Part shown: piece by piece, positions 14,401 through 28,513 of the stretch
Position numbering within the stretch: position 1 is the first letter of the stretch
How the letters are laid out: each line of letters begins with the position of its first letter
From: Chrysomallon squamiferum
Taxonomy: Eukaryota > Mollusca > Gastropoda > Neomphalida > Peltospiridae
Assembly (NCBI GenBank): GCA_012295275.1
Contig: CM022679.1
Coordinates: 6,673,157 to 6,737,156 of the forward strand
Length of the DNA stretch: 64,000 nt
Direction of reading: 5' to 3'
Notes under the pieces: generated by a model
The model's database searches: none
What the model was told of the DNA's origin: nothing
What the model saw: only the letters and a program-made list of their open reading frames with translations
Program-made: the position numbers and the translations under genes

Positions 14401-17400
14401 TGCTGGAGATCTTTTTTACATTAATCATACTTGTGTTCGTAAGTATATGACACACACCCACACCCACACACACACACATGCACATGCATGCAAAAACATA
14501 ACACAATCATACATACACACTTATATGCGCATTCACAAACTCTCTCATACATATTTACATTGCATCACATTATTTCAAATTTATTTTATTTTAGCATAAT
14601 TATTTATAAATAAAAAACCAGATCTTATTATTCTGAATAATTTAAAATCTGATTTGTTTTTATTAAAATAAAATCATGATTTTAGGTAAATTATGTCCAC
14701 CTGTTCCAAATATAAACAATGGATATGTACTGTCAAAAATACAGCAACACAGATATGGTGACTTTGTTCAATTTGCCTGTAATATCGGTTACATATTGGA
14801 AGGCAATTCACCAATATCCTGTACAGACAGTGGTTCCTGGAGTTATAAATCTGGTTCTGAACCAAAATGTAAAGGTAAAGATTTTCATTAAATAATATTG
14901 AAATAAATTAATATTTCACATTTCTAATTGTTTTATTGTTATTATTATTTGTTAAAATTATTAGTTGTTGAAATAATTATCTTCATCATTATTATTATGT
15001 TGTAATGTTGTTTATAAGAAGTGTATTTCAGGCTGAGAGGGTGTAGTCCTACATCTGCCTGGTTTCTTCTTTCTGTTAATCACATCTAACACTTGTTTTC
15101 TCTTCAGGTCTGAAATTGTTTGATTATTTAGTCTGAGTTTAGCCAGACACGGTTATTGTGTTTCATTTTTCTCTACAACAGAGTTTCTGCTTTCCAGATT
15201 GTTTTCTATATTCCTATTTTAACTTTTTATATTTCTTCAAATGCATGGATTTTATTTTAATTGATATATTTAGTTTTATTTTTACATTTTTTATTTCTAA
15301 CTTTAAAAAATTAACAAGAAAAAATTGGACAGCTCCAAACAAAATTTCTTTTCCCTACATAACTAAATTTAACTTAAATATTTATCTGTTATATTATGTT
15401 TATTTAAAAAAATCTAAAGTGTTATCATGAAAATTAAGAATTATTACGCATTTTTTATTTAATTATTTTTGTCATTTTTTAAATTTATAATACAACTTTG
15501 ATTTGTTCTCTACATAGTAATTTTATTAATTATTTTATCTTCTTTTTTATAAGCAGTATAATGTTTTTGTCCTGATTTTTTTTAATAATAATGTTTGTAG
15601 TGTTTTTATTTATTAATATCTTTTCAAGTCATGTATTGTCTTCATTTTGACTAGCTGACATATTTTCAGTCTGTCTAGCTCTGCAGTTTCTGTTTTATTA
15701 AATAGTATCATTATTATCATCATAATATGTTAGGTTTTCCATGATTGTTTTTAAAATTATGCTCCAGTAGTTTTTAATCCTTCAATTTGATATTAAAATT
15801 TTCTGTTTCATATTTTTATACTTTTCTTTTATTAAACTGGAATAACAGAAAAATAAAATAGTTTATCATGACCATGTGTTTTGAATCAAATATAAAATTT
15901 TATTTCAACTGATTGATTTTAATTTCTTAACATAGTTAAATTCAAATTTGAAAAAAATTAATTCTTGACATATTTTACCATTGAAAATACTACTACTAAT
16001 AATAATAAAACAGGGACTCAAAGATATTTGATTCAATATAAGCAAAAGTATGCAAAATAATCACATAATATTGTTTTATGTTAATTAAGCAGTTTATCTG
16101 TTTTTTCATAACCAACTTCGGTGTTAATTTGCAAATTTAATTTTTTTCTTTTTGTTTTGTAGCTGCAACATGTCCAGTTGAAACATTACCTCAAGGGTTA
16201 AAAACACCAGCTATTGTTAACCCTGCATCACCTGTGAACTACCTCAGCAATGTGACCCTGCAGTGCAATGTTCCTGGTAAAACTCCCTTTGAGAGAATAC
16301 GCAGATGTCTGTATTCACAACCAGATAACCAATACCGTCTGGATGGAGCACCCTATGAATGTGGAGGTATTAAAAATATGTTTCTTTACTTAAAATTGTA
16401 GTTGACTTTTACTTGCAGCTTTTTAAAATAAAGTTTCATATTTTTGTATTAAACGGTCAATACTAAAATGTCTTACTGAAAACAAAATACATATTCACTT
16501 CATGCAAAAATGTGAGTAGATATTCTTTATCAAAAGTTAACTCTTTGGTAATAATTTTTTATAGATCATGCTAATGGCACAAGAATACCAAAATATTCTT
16601 CTATTTTGTATCTTTATCTATACACATACCTTTTGTATTTTTTTCATTATACATTGTTAGTACTTAATAAATTTATCTTTTTGGACACATTGCTAAATTA
16701 CTTTTTAGATGCTGAATTATTTCTAATAATAAAATGTTATTATAGCATTTTGAACAATACCTGCCATGGTAATATTTTATTGTTCCTGAAATTCACTGCA
16801 GTCAGAAGGCAAGATTGTGATGACATTAATTAAACATTACACTGTGAGCTACTTCATAAAAAAAATATATAACTCTTGTACTTGAAATTCTGACTGTTGC
16901 ATGTGGAAGTTTGGATGCTCAGTTAGATATCAGCTAAAGTATACTTTAAAGGGAAAAAAATGTAAAAAAAACAATTAATAAAAATTATTCAAAATGATCT
17001 GAGTTTAATATACACATTGAGTTTTAAATTAATTCAGCTTATTTAAATAGGTTTTATCTTCATGGTGTTGTTAGATGTTTTCCATGTCCTATTTTTATTT
17101 ACTGTGATAACATCTGGTGATATAAATTTAAAATTTTAAGATTATTTTTTATGTTTTGATAGTAATTGACTGTGGACAGCCTCCAGAAACACCAGGAGCC
17201 AAAATCCCCAATTTGTCAGTAACAACATTTAATACAACTTTCAACTTTGAGTGTAAAAACCTGCATGCAGTGAGTGGCCAGTCTCAGGATGGAAATACTG
17301 TAGTAAGATGTGGAGATGATGGATACTGGGGATTCAATACTTTGCAGTGTTTAGGTATATTTATTTCTAGTTTTATCATTGTTAACTATAAAAGGAATTC

Positions 17401-18608
17401 TGAAGCAAACAAGAGCCTTATGTGTTACAGCTGATCCATGTTCTCTTTTGACACATTTTTATTTAGAGGTAGATATTTTATGTACTTTATGCAGGTCCCA
17501 CCTATTACTTCCAAGCTGAAATGGTAATAATTATAATAAAATAGCAACAAACAAACAAACAAACAAACAATTAAAAATATCTTAATTATTGCTTTGAAAT
17601 GTTTTTTTTATATATTTTGTCTCACAAAGTACTGAATTTCATTGTTAGATTACTTTGTTAAAATATCAAGATAAACAGACTTACAACATATTTTACAGTA
17701 TCAGCTGTTTATAATTTTGTGAGAATCACAAATTTAAAAAGAAATAATTGATAATATAGTTTACTATGCAGTCACATTCAATTCATTCTAATTTCTAACT
17801 GTAGGGAAGACATGCACTGACCCAGGTCGACCACCTGATGGTAACCAAGCCAATCAAACAGATCAGTACCAGGAATCAAGTGGAGTCTACTTCAACTGTT
17901 CAAGACCTGGATTTTCTCTTGTTGGTACAAATCCTATCAAGTGTCAGATAAATAATGCAGGCAGTGGTTTGAACTGGTCTGCTCCTGTTCCAGAATGTAA
18001 AGGTCAGTTTAAATACATTTTTCTCTAGTAATTAAATATCTCATTGACATATTAATGTTTTTATAAAATTAATAAACATTGCTAATATAATTATTACAGA
18101 TACTACTACCAATGTAAACTTGAATGTGAAAATTAATTTCATATTATTATCACTAGAAATAAGCTTGAGATGCATGAGCTCTTGTTCAAAACAATTGTCT
18201 TTTGAAATGTTCTGATTTTATTTATTACAGACACAGAGAAGCCAGTGTTTACAGATTGTGTGTCCACCAAATCTGTTTCACTGTATGTCAGGGCATCTGA
18301 TGTTGTTCCTGTCCCAAATGCAAAGGATAATGTCGGAATCAAATCATTTTCAGTTTCTCCTCAGTGGCCTTCCAAAGAATATATAATAACTCAGAATGTA
18401 ACTTTCATTTTTGTTGCTGAAGACTTTGCAGGAAATCAAGAGATTTGCACAACAAACATTATAATTAAAGGTTTGTGACACGTAATATTTTGTTAAATTT
18501 GTTCCCATCTGATAATACAAAACAAAAAAAACAATTACAAACTAATTTTGAAAAAAAAAAAAAAAAAAACCCAGAAAGGATTTATTTATGTTATTATTGT
18601 TGTTGTTA

Positions 18609-18666
<58 letters not shown>

Positions 18667-21600
18667 ACCAGATTAATAATGCAGTATGATATTTTGTTCA
18701 AATATACTCTTTATTTTTGTCCACCAAACAGAAATCAAAAACCATATATGATAAAAAGGGGAAAATGGTCCAAGTATGTATTTAAATGTCTAGTTCAAAT
18801 AATTAAACCATAAAATGTTCCTGTCTGATGCATTGTTTTTACATGTTTTTGCCAATCTATATTAATAGAACAAGTAATGAAATGTTGTAGAGGTTTTTTG
18901 TCTCATTATTTCTAGATGAAATCAAGCCCACAATTCAGTGTCCAGCAGCTGAAATCAAGTGGATGTTCACTGACACTGAAAATATAACAGAAACTTTTCA
19001 AAGTTCTAAAGTAAATGTGTCTGATGACAGTGGTGTTAGTCCAGATGTCACATTCAATCCTCCGTCTTTTTTTGCAAACCAGGATTCTGTTAACACCATG
19101 TTTTCTGTACAAGCAACAGCCACAGACAAAGCTGGAAACCAAAACACATGTCAGTTTGAATATTTGATAAAAGGTAATGTTTTCAGGATATTTTCTATTT
19201 ATTTATCTGACATGTAGATGTGAACATAGAGAAACTTGTGAAAAGGAGGAGATATATTAGCATTGTATGTTTGACCACTAAAATATCTGAGATGATCAAA
19301 TTCTCAAACAGAATTTTTAAAGTAGATTTTGACAGAAATAAAAGAATATTTTTAGTATAACACACAATTTAATATGCTTAAATGTTGTAAATCTGGTATG
19401 GATGTGTTTGATTTTTTACAAAAAATATACATTTTTAGCTCCAAAATTATGTCACATCAAAAACAATCATAATGATTCAATACATTCATGGTCACTCTTT
19501 ATAGTCAGATCAACTATTATTTTGACAATTAAGACTCAACATTAGTGTTTAGTGAACAACAATTTTTTAAAAGTTGCTTATTTTTTACATGTTTATTTAT
19601 ATTTATTTACAGCACAGCATCTAATAAACTTATTTATAAATAATTTCTACATTGTTAAATATAACAGTCCAAAAATAATGTTACAAAAGACAGAATGCTA
19701 ATTGTTCATGGTTTAAAATCCCAACTTTATATATAACTTTTGAGAATGAGTTGATGTACTTGTAAAAATGAGTATATATTCATAACAAATAACAGTATTA
19801 TACTTTGAAGAACCAGTGTAATGTATATTAGTGTGTTATGGAATATTACATGAATGTCACAAAAGTAAGACAGACACACATATTTTTATTACTGATATGT
19901 TTTTTCAAACATCCAATTTTTGTCTTATCATAAATTTGTCTGATAGTATAATATTTAAAAAGGGTAGTAGCTTTGTTTAAAATAAAATGTATGTGTAAGT
20001 TTACATGATGATAATTATTACTTTACTTGTTAAAATTACAGCTGCTCCATGTTCTCCTCTGTCACTGGTCACTCCAGTTAATGCAAGTAAAACCTGTACA
20101 GCTAGATCTGGCAATGCTGGATACAGCTGTACTCTCACCTGTGATACAGGATTTGTGTTTTATGAGCAGTCAAACACAACTGCTGCCCAGAATAGTTTGA
20201 ATGTCCAGTGTGACAAGGGCAAACCATGGACTACAAACATACCTGCCTGTGTTGATGCTGGTAAGTAAAAATACAATATACAACTGTGCATTATGAGATT
20301 CTATGTTTACTTGAATTGTAATGATTAAAATTTCAAGTTTTATCAACATATTAAAAGTTTAAAATAATAAATATTTGCTGTAAAAGAATCAACAGTAATT
20401 TGTTTGATGTTGTCTAAGAATGGTTTTACTACATAAATATCTTTTGTCACTTTTTAATATAATAAGTACTTTTCTTATGGGTTATCTTTTCAGTCAAGAC
20501 AACTGCAAACTTCTATCAAACGTTTGAAGTTCATTACACCTCCAGTGGCACAGTTCTTGATACCTGCAAGAAAGATTATGCAGAAGTTATCAAAAACAAA
20601 TATGAAACTCAAAGTGTATTTTCCACTATTACAAGTGCTTGCAGTAATGTTATCGATGCTACCATTTCCTCAGTGACAGTTGCTGAGCCAGACAATGACA
20701 TAATTATTGATAATCAAAATAAAAAGGTATGTTTAATCTACATGTTCCAAATCTCAGAATTATTTAAGAGTAATCTCTACTTTCTGTTGTGTTTCTTTTG
20801 AATTTTGTCAGTTATCGAAATTAATTGCATGTTAAACAAGTTTCAATGTCAAAGTGAATAACAAGAAGGTCATTATAATTGAAAATAAACAGTAAAAAAG
20901 ATTTTACTAAATTTGATCAAATGAACCACTTAAATTTAAAAATACTTATTTAATAGCAGGAAAAGAACATTGTAATATTTTAAATTTTACTGAGAACTAA
21001 TGTATTATTTTATTTAATTTACCTTGTATATATCTGTTTATATTATAATATATAATGCACATCTATTTTTAATTATTTGTCTATTTTTAGTAATTTTTTA
21101 TATTAATTACTTTAAACAGTCTACCCAAAAATGACTTCAATCAGTTATTGCACTATTATGAGAAAAGTTGATCACAATAATTAACTTCAGAACATGTGAT
21201 TGTTATATATAGAAGTTTGTCACTAACCTTCATTTTAAGTTTATTTAGATGACTATAGCAAGTCATTTGGTATTTTATAATGCTTGCACATTAATCATTA
21301 ATTTAAGATAAACTGCCAATTAGAAATAATATATTTGTAAATTTTTTCTTTTAAGATATATCAATTTTTTAGTACTAAATTTCTCTGCTTGAAAATATAT
21401 TGTCAGCAGAAAGTTCATGACTGTGATATAACTTATAAATGAATGGTGCTAAAAACAGGATTTAAAATAACCTATAAATAAAACTTTATTTATTCTGCTG
21501 AACTGTTTAAGTTTAAATTACCTTTAGACCATCTTTACCCTGATTGAGTTTGTTTTCAGATTTTCAATTATTTTTTAATTTTTTTTAATATTCCTCAGAA

Positions 21601-24600
21601 TCTGATACAGTTTAGTATTTTAATCATAATATTATTAAAAAAAATAATAATAAAATGAAAAAGTGTTATTATATTTATTTATGACAAATCATAATTTAAT
21701 CCATTCTATACAAATCTAATTAAAGAAAAATAGAAAGATGTTGCCATTGGTTTTAATAATGCTATTTCCAAGAATCTGTCTATGAGGTACATCAAAATAG
21801 TAATGAGTTCTCATAAATGCAAAATAATAATAATTCAGAACATTTTTCTGAGCAGTTTAAAATCTGAATATTGAATATTAATTGAATTGATGTATACTGT
21901 TTACTATTCCTAGCTATAACCAGAAATAATTTAAAGAAGATATACTAAAAGATAAACAGCATGCTAGATATTTTTATACTTTTCATCTGTTTAGACATAT
22001 TTGATAGAATTGAGTATAAAGTTAATATACTTTTAAAAATTGCAGAAGATATAGTGCATAATTCCGTTTATAGTGATTTACATCAATTGATTTGTAAATT
22101 AATTTTACATTATATGTAGTAAACAATTTCATTTGTCAATGATGATTAGTAAAGAAATGTACTTATGGAAAATGTTTTGTTTTACAGATGAAAATCAATT
22201 ATACAATATCATTCACTTGGAGCAAAAAGTCATCACTAACAACTTGTGCAGGACTTCTGAAGACAGCTCTTGAAAGTACAGGAACCAAACAGTCAGATGT
22301 AATGAATGACACACTGAGTACAGTTACTGGTTGTCCTGCAATGAATGTTGTGCAGCAGTTAAATTCTGATAATGATCCAGCAGTAGCACTGGAGGTTTCT
22401 AAGGAATATGTATGTCCCACCAACATGAAGAAAACAGTGTATAATAATTTACAGACATGTTGTGAGTATTGATAATTCTGAGGATCATTAAAAATATATC
22501 TAAATACAATTTCTTATAATTAAATATTATTAATACAATGAACAAAAGCTTTTCCTGACAAAATAGATGGACATTTCTAAGAGAATCAAGACTGACAAAA
22601 TCAGAGGGCATTATGATTCAACAATCCTTTATCCACCAGATTGGAAGACTAAACAAAATGTCATAAATATTTATGACTAAGGCTTGAAGTTAAAATGAGA
22701 TTTTGTTCTCTCATAGTTTTGTTTCTTTTTGGTTTTTGGTTTATCATTATCAGCTTCATATCAATGTGAAATGTCACAATGGAGTGCATCTATGCCAATA
22801 AACATATAATTGGGACTTTTTGAGGATTTAGTGTTTAATACAGATATAAACAGATTATATTAAATCTGCAGGTTTTCGATAAAGAATAGTCAATCATTAA
22901 CATTTTTTTTTAATGTAAATGTTTTAGTGAATTTCATAGTATTTTTATTTTCTGTTCATTTAAAAATTAAAATTGATATTATAAATAAAGATTGCTATAT
23001 ACATTCATATGTGTATAAGTAGGAAATTAATTTATTCATATTTTATTAGAAAGAAATTTTTTTCATTAATATTCTATTTAAATACTTTTTAATTGTTTAT
23101 CCTTTCTTTTACTTTTTTTTTTTACACCATGGTTGTATGTATTCATTAAAGAAAAATAAAGATATCAGTTGTGTTTGTGTATATATATTTATAATGCAAA
23201 TGATATCTTTAATTTTCTTTAATGGATATATATGTGTGTGTGTATGTGTGTGTATGTGTGTGTGTGTATTCGTCTATGTATGTATATATGTGCATATTTA
23301 TGTGTGCTCATTCTGAGAACTGTACCTATAAATCTTCACTGATCTGACTTTTGCAGTGGAATGTTCAGAAGGTACCTATAACACTGGTAGTAACACTTGT
23401 GAGCTGTGTCCAGTGGGGATGTACCAACAAAGTACTGGACAACGACTCTGTTTAAACTGTGACCCTGGTACAATCACATACATGGCAGGAAGTACTTCCA
23501 AATCACAGTGCTCAGGTAATGATCTGTTTATTTCAGTTTTTAGAAAATATTTTATAGACACTGTAGAGATATAAAAAAAACAGTAATAGTAGTATTATAA
23601 TTTATATTATAAAAATAACCATGAACAGTATTAAGTAAACATGTAATAATATTGATAGTAATTATATTTTAAAAGTTTACTTTTATATTTAATTAAAATA
23701 CTGTTTTCCATCTATTTTTATTTTTTTTAAATATAAATTATACAAAATCTTATTAAATAATTTTCAAAAACAAAGACAAATTATATAAAAATTTTAGATG
23801 ATGAGCTAAGAAATATGTATTTTGATTTCCTGATGTGTTAATTTTAGCTACTTGTCCACGTGGATCATACTCAGAAAACCAGCTACAGCCCTGTGCTCGC
23901 TGTCCTCTGAATACTTACTGGTTTAACACTACGTACTGTAAACCATGTCCTGAAGATTCTATCACACGTCAGACTGGAGCAACTTCTATTTCTATGTGTC
24001 AAGGTAATAACTGTTTTGACAGTTAGAGATAGCTGCTATAAATATTGCCTCTAATAACTTTAATTTTGTTGAAGAAAATGTTCCTAAATCATTTGTCCCC
24101 TATTTGTTTTTAAGATGCAGCATAAGAAATAAATTATCTTACAGCATTAGGTTGCATCTTCTTTTAATAAAAATGAAAGTAAATATAATAATATACTACA
24201 ATGGAGAGATGATATGTCAAAGATTTAAAGAGAGTATGTAAATTGTTTTAACTCATAATATACAAAAAATTAAAATATTAAAAATTATATTCAAAATTGT
24301 ATTCTAAGTGATATATATATATATCTGCCTAACATATTTATTTTTCTTTATGACTATATTACTAATTATTGCAACCAGTCATCAGTTTTATGAGGCTTTT
24401 GTTAAAACTTTTCTATCTTTGAAGCTAAATGTCCTGAAGGGAAATACAATCGTAATGATGGACATGAACCATGTTTGTTGTGCCCAAGAAATTTTTATCA
24501 GGAGACAACTGGTCAAAAGTCTTGTACACGTTGTCCAGATAATGCTATAACAGCAACCAATGGTTCAACATCAGCTGACAATTGCACTCTGGGAGGTAAA

Positions 24601-27433
24601 ACACTGTTTTTATTAAGTATTTATCAGTTCTTTTGGGTTGAGGATGTACAAACATATTTGTGATTGAATCAGTTTCAGATATTTTGTAACTCTATCATAG
24701 GTTTACTTTACAATAATATTTTATGAAATTATATTAATATAAGAATCTGTTAGGAATTCCTCAAACATTATATTTTAAACAGATATTAACATAACCATTT
24801 AGATGATAAACAATTGTTTATCTCTAGTTTATATTAACAAAAATATATTTTAAGTTGCAATCATAGTGAAAAGTAGTTAATTTAAGAATAGTTCTGTTTT
24901 TCATTAATTTCTCTTATTTAAAAAAATATGTATTTGTTTTACAGTTGCCTCTATCTGTTCAGCAAATGCATGCAGTGGACAAGGATCATGTATAGTAAAA
25001 CATCAAAGTGCTGTTTGCACTTGCAATCTAGGTATTACCTCTGTTTATCATGTGTTTATAAATATATATATTAAAAGAAGATTTATACTTTGTGAAATAG
25101 AACTACTTCATGAAAATATATTCATTTATCAGTTATCTAATTCAGCAGAGGTAACTTATATAATATTATCTTTTTGGATTCATTACAGTTCATTATTTTA
25201 TTTCTATTTGTTGTAGTATTTATACATGGTAAACAAAATGACCATGCTTTTAAATTGTCCATGTTTCATTTTCTGTCATTGACAAACATCATTTTAATCT
25301 AACCCAAATGTATTGAAACATAAAGTTCTAGGCTTTTTTTTTAATTTTAAACATTTCATTTTCTCATGAAAGTAGAGGATCCTGATATTATTACATTACA
25401 CCAGTGTTATAATTAAATATAATGAAAAATTAAAGAGTTGAGTTTGTAATTTTGTTTTGAAAAGAAATGTGCATGACCACTGCATAAACATAATAACACA
25501 ACAAAACTATTATTTGTTTTAGTAGTTTTATTTAAACTAAATATAACAAGTTCATGTTTTATATTACACATATATCAGTATAATAAATGATTATAAAATC
25601 AAAATCATCAGAAGAGAGTCATATTTATAAAATAGATATGATATATTTTCATTAATTTCAGAAAAAGATGAACACATCTCATTTTTAATCATTTTTAACC
25701 TGTAAGCAAAGATATTAGTGTTGAATTCCAATTAGTATTCCATATTGAAAGCTAATTAAAAAAAGAAATGATATTAATATTTAATATTTTAAGGTATTCC
25801 TTAACTAAATTAATGATATCTTTTTTACTTTTAACATATATATATATATATAAGGAGAGTTATCAACCATCACTCCAGTAACCTGTTAGATATTATTCAC
25901 ATTATTAAGTAAATGTTTAACAATACAGAAATTTAAGTGATTGTATTAAAAAGGTACATACAGTACTAAAACATTCCCAACTAAAACAAAATCCCTAACA
26001 TCTAATATTTCATATAATGTGTATGACACTGGTTTCAGTAGATTATACAATATTTTCAGTGTCATACTTGATCTTTTATTAGCGTTTTAAAAATTACAAG
26101 AATTGTTTCTGTTTTGCAGGTTACACAGGAGAGAAATGTGAAAACGTGATTAATCAGTGTGATTCAGGTCCTTGTTTCAATGGTGGAACATGTGTTCAGA
26201 ATGCCACCAGCTACTACTGTCAGTGTAAACAAGGTAATACAACCAAGAGGAAGCTCTGTCTTTGTTTTAACTCATCAGTCACCTAATAAGATTCAAAATG
26301 GATGTCTTATTTGTTTATTACAAATAACATTAGATGGTTATGTTCTTCCAGACTTTAATTGTACCTCATTTCTCTACTTGTTTTCATGATTAATGTTTTT
26401 TAAATCTGTCATTTATGTTCTTATGAGAAAAAACAGAAAACCTAAGCACCAGTGAATATTAATTTCAATCAGTTAATAACAAGGATTAGATTATTATGCA
26501 ATGCTTTCTAAAGAAAATGGATGCATTGTGAACTCAGATCTGTTTAAAAATATGTTTTGTTTTATATTACACATGTTTATTGTAAATACAATGTTTAGGC
26601 ACTCAGGGAGTTAACTGTGAAGTGGATATTGATGAATGTCCTTCAAATCCATGTAAAAATGGAGGAATGTGTCAGAATCAAATCAATGGATACAAATGTC
26701 ACTGTTTTGCTGGATATGGTGGAGTAAAGTAAGTTAATCTGATTATCTTGATTACTTCTGATGATGTTTATCTTATTTAAAGTGGTAAGTTACAATAATG
26801 AATTCTGTAAAATGCTGATATTCATTGAAAAATGATTTGATATTAGAATATGATGAAGAATGTATGAATGTTAAATGATTTCATCAGTATAAAACACCAC
26901 AAATAAAAAATAACTCATTTCACAATAAATGTATGTAATCAGTAAAGACCAAGACACCCAAACTTATAAAATTATAAAATCACAACATACTTTATAAATA
27001 GAGTTCTATTTGTTTGTGTTTGTAAATTTCATCCAAAAATACCATTCGTAAATTCAGTTGGGAAGCTTACAAATAGATCACAGTAAAACATGGTTTTAAG
27101 AAGTCAGTGTATTGTTATTATTAATTGAGATCAAATAAGAAGTAAATCAAGTATATGTATGTGGATATTCTAAAACTAAAGATAAATTATAACTGAAACA
27201 ATAACTTTATGCAGCTTGTATATTTCCTTTTATATTTATCAATGCCAATAATAACAATTTAATTTGTGTGCACTTAACAAGTCATTTTTAAACCTTTGTT
27301 ATTTTTACCTAATTTTTGTGTATAAAGTACAAAATCTTTAACACAAAAACAAAAACAAAATATCATTTTATTCAATTTTTTTAAATTTTAATTCATAAAC
27401 AGAGTTCAGTATTTTTTATTTCTTATTAGATAC

Positions 27434-27465
<32 letters not shown>

Positions 27466-28458
27466 CATAAAACATAAAAATATTATTTTTGAATTTTATT
27501 AATAAAATTAAATCAGTTTAATGAAACAATAAATATCTCATCAACATGAGTAAAGTCGAGAAAAAAATTCTTTAATTTTGTAAAATAACATGAAATAAAG
27601 ACTATTATTTTGTTTTAATTTATATGAATTAGAAACAAAAGCAAACAGTTACAAATTAAACATGAATATAAATTGCATGTATGTATTCCATCTGATCTGT
27701 TTCCACTCAAGAATCCATGTTGTGTAAAACTAAAGTACTATTTTTTAAAAACAAGTGTTTTCAAAGATTCCTACTATTTTCAAAGTTTGTGGCAGTGATT
27801 GCTTTTTTAATAAATGATTTTTGGTCTATTATTAATCGGTGTTTAACTGGTGAGGAATATAATTACAGTCACTGTATCTAAATGTTTTTATTTTTTATTA
27901 TTTTTTTTTTTAGTCAAGTACACATCCATAAAAATTATTCTTATCTTATGCAGTTCTTAGAACTATCAGATTTTATTTGACATGTTATTAAGTTTTGTCC
28001 AGTAAAAAAAAAAAAAAGGCAGCCTATTTTAAATTTTGTATTTAATAATCATACTCTTACTTAAATGTTTTCACCATACCTGACAGTTCAGTACATAATA
28101 AATAATTCTACATTAACCTCTATTAAAAATTTTGATAAAAAAATTATTTTAAGTAACTCTTTCAAATTTTGATTGTCCTAATTTTCATAATGAGACATTC
28201 AGCCCAAAGTATTTACTCTGTGATGTTCTAATTTTTAATGTCGTGTATGGACTTAATACTTTTTTATTTCTCACTTTTATTTTATTATTATTATTGTTTT
28301 TTTTAAATATTTTTCTTTGTTTATTTCATTTCTGATTGCTCTTTCAGTTTTGTATTTTGTTCTGTTGTCTTTTAAATGACTTGTTTAAAATATCTCTGCA
28401 GTGTTATTTGTTTTTAGGGTAACAGAATAATTTACTATTTAAAATAATTAATAGATGG

Positions 28459-28513
<55 letters not shown>

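Noticed and set aside
14162-14506. 114-codon minus-strand open frame opposite the second cbEGF exon
   Set aside because: It is the shadow of a plus-strand exon extended through a CA repeat; composition and lack of splice or start signals argue against a gene.
22188-22190. ATG at an open-frame start, as if a gene began here
   Set aside because: It directly follows a splice acceptor and joins exon 27 in phase 0; an internal methionine of module X.
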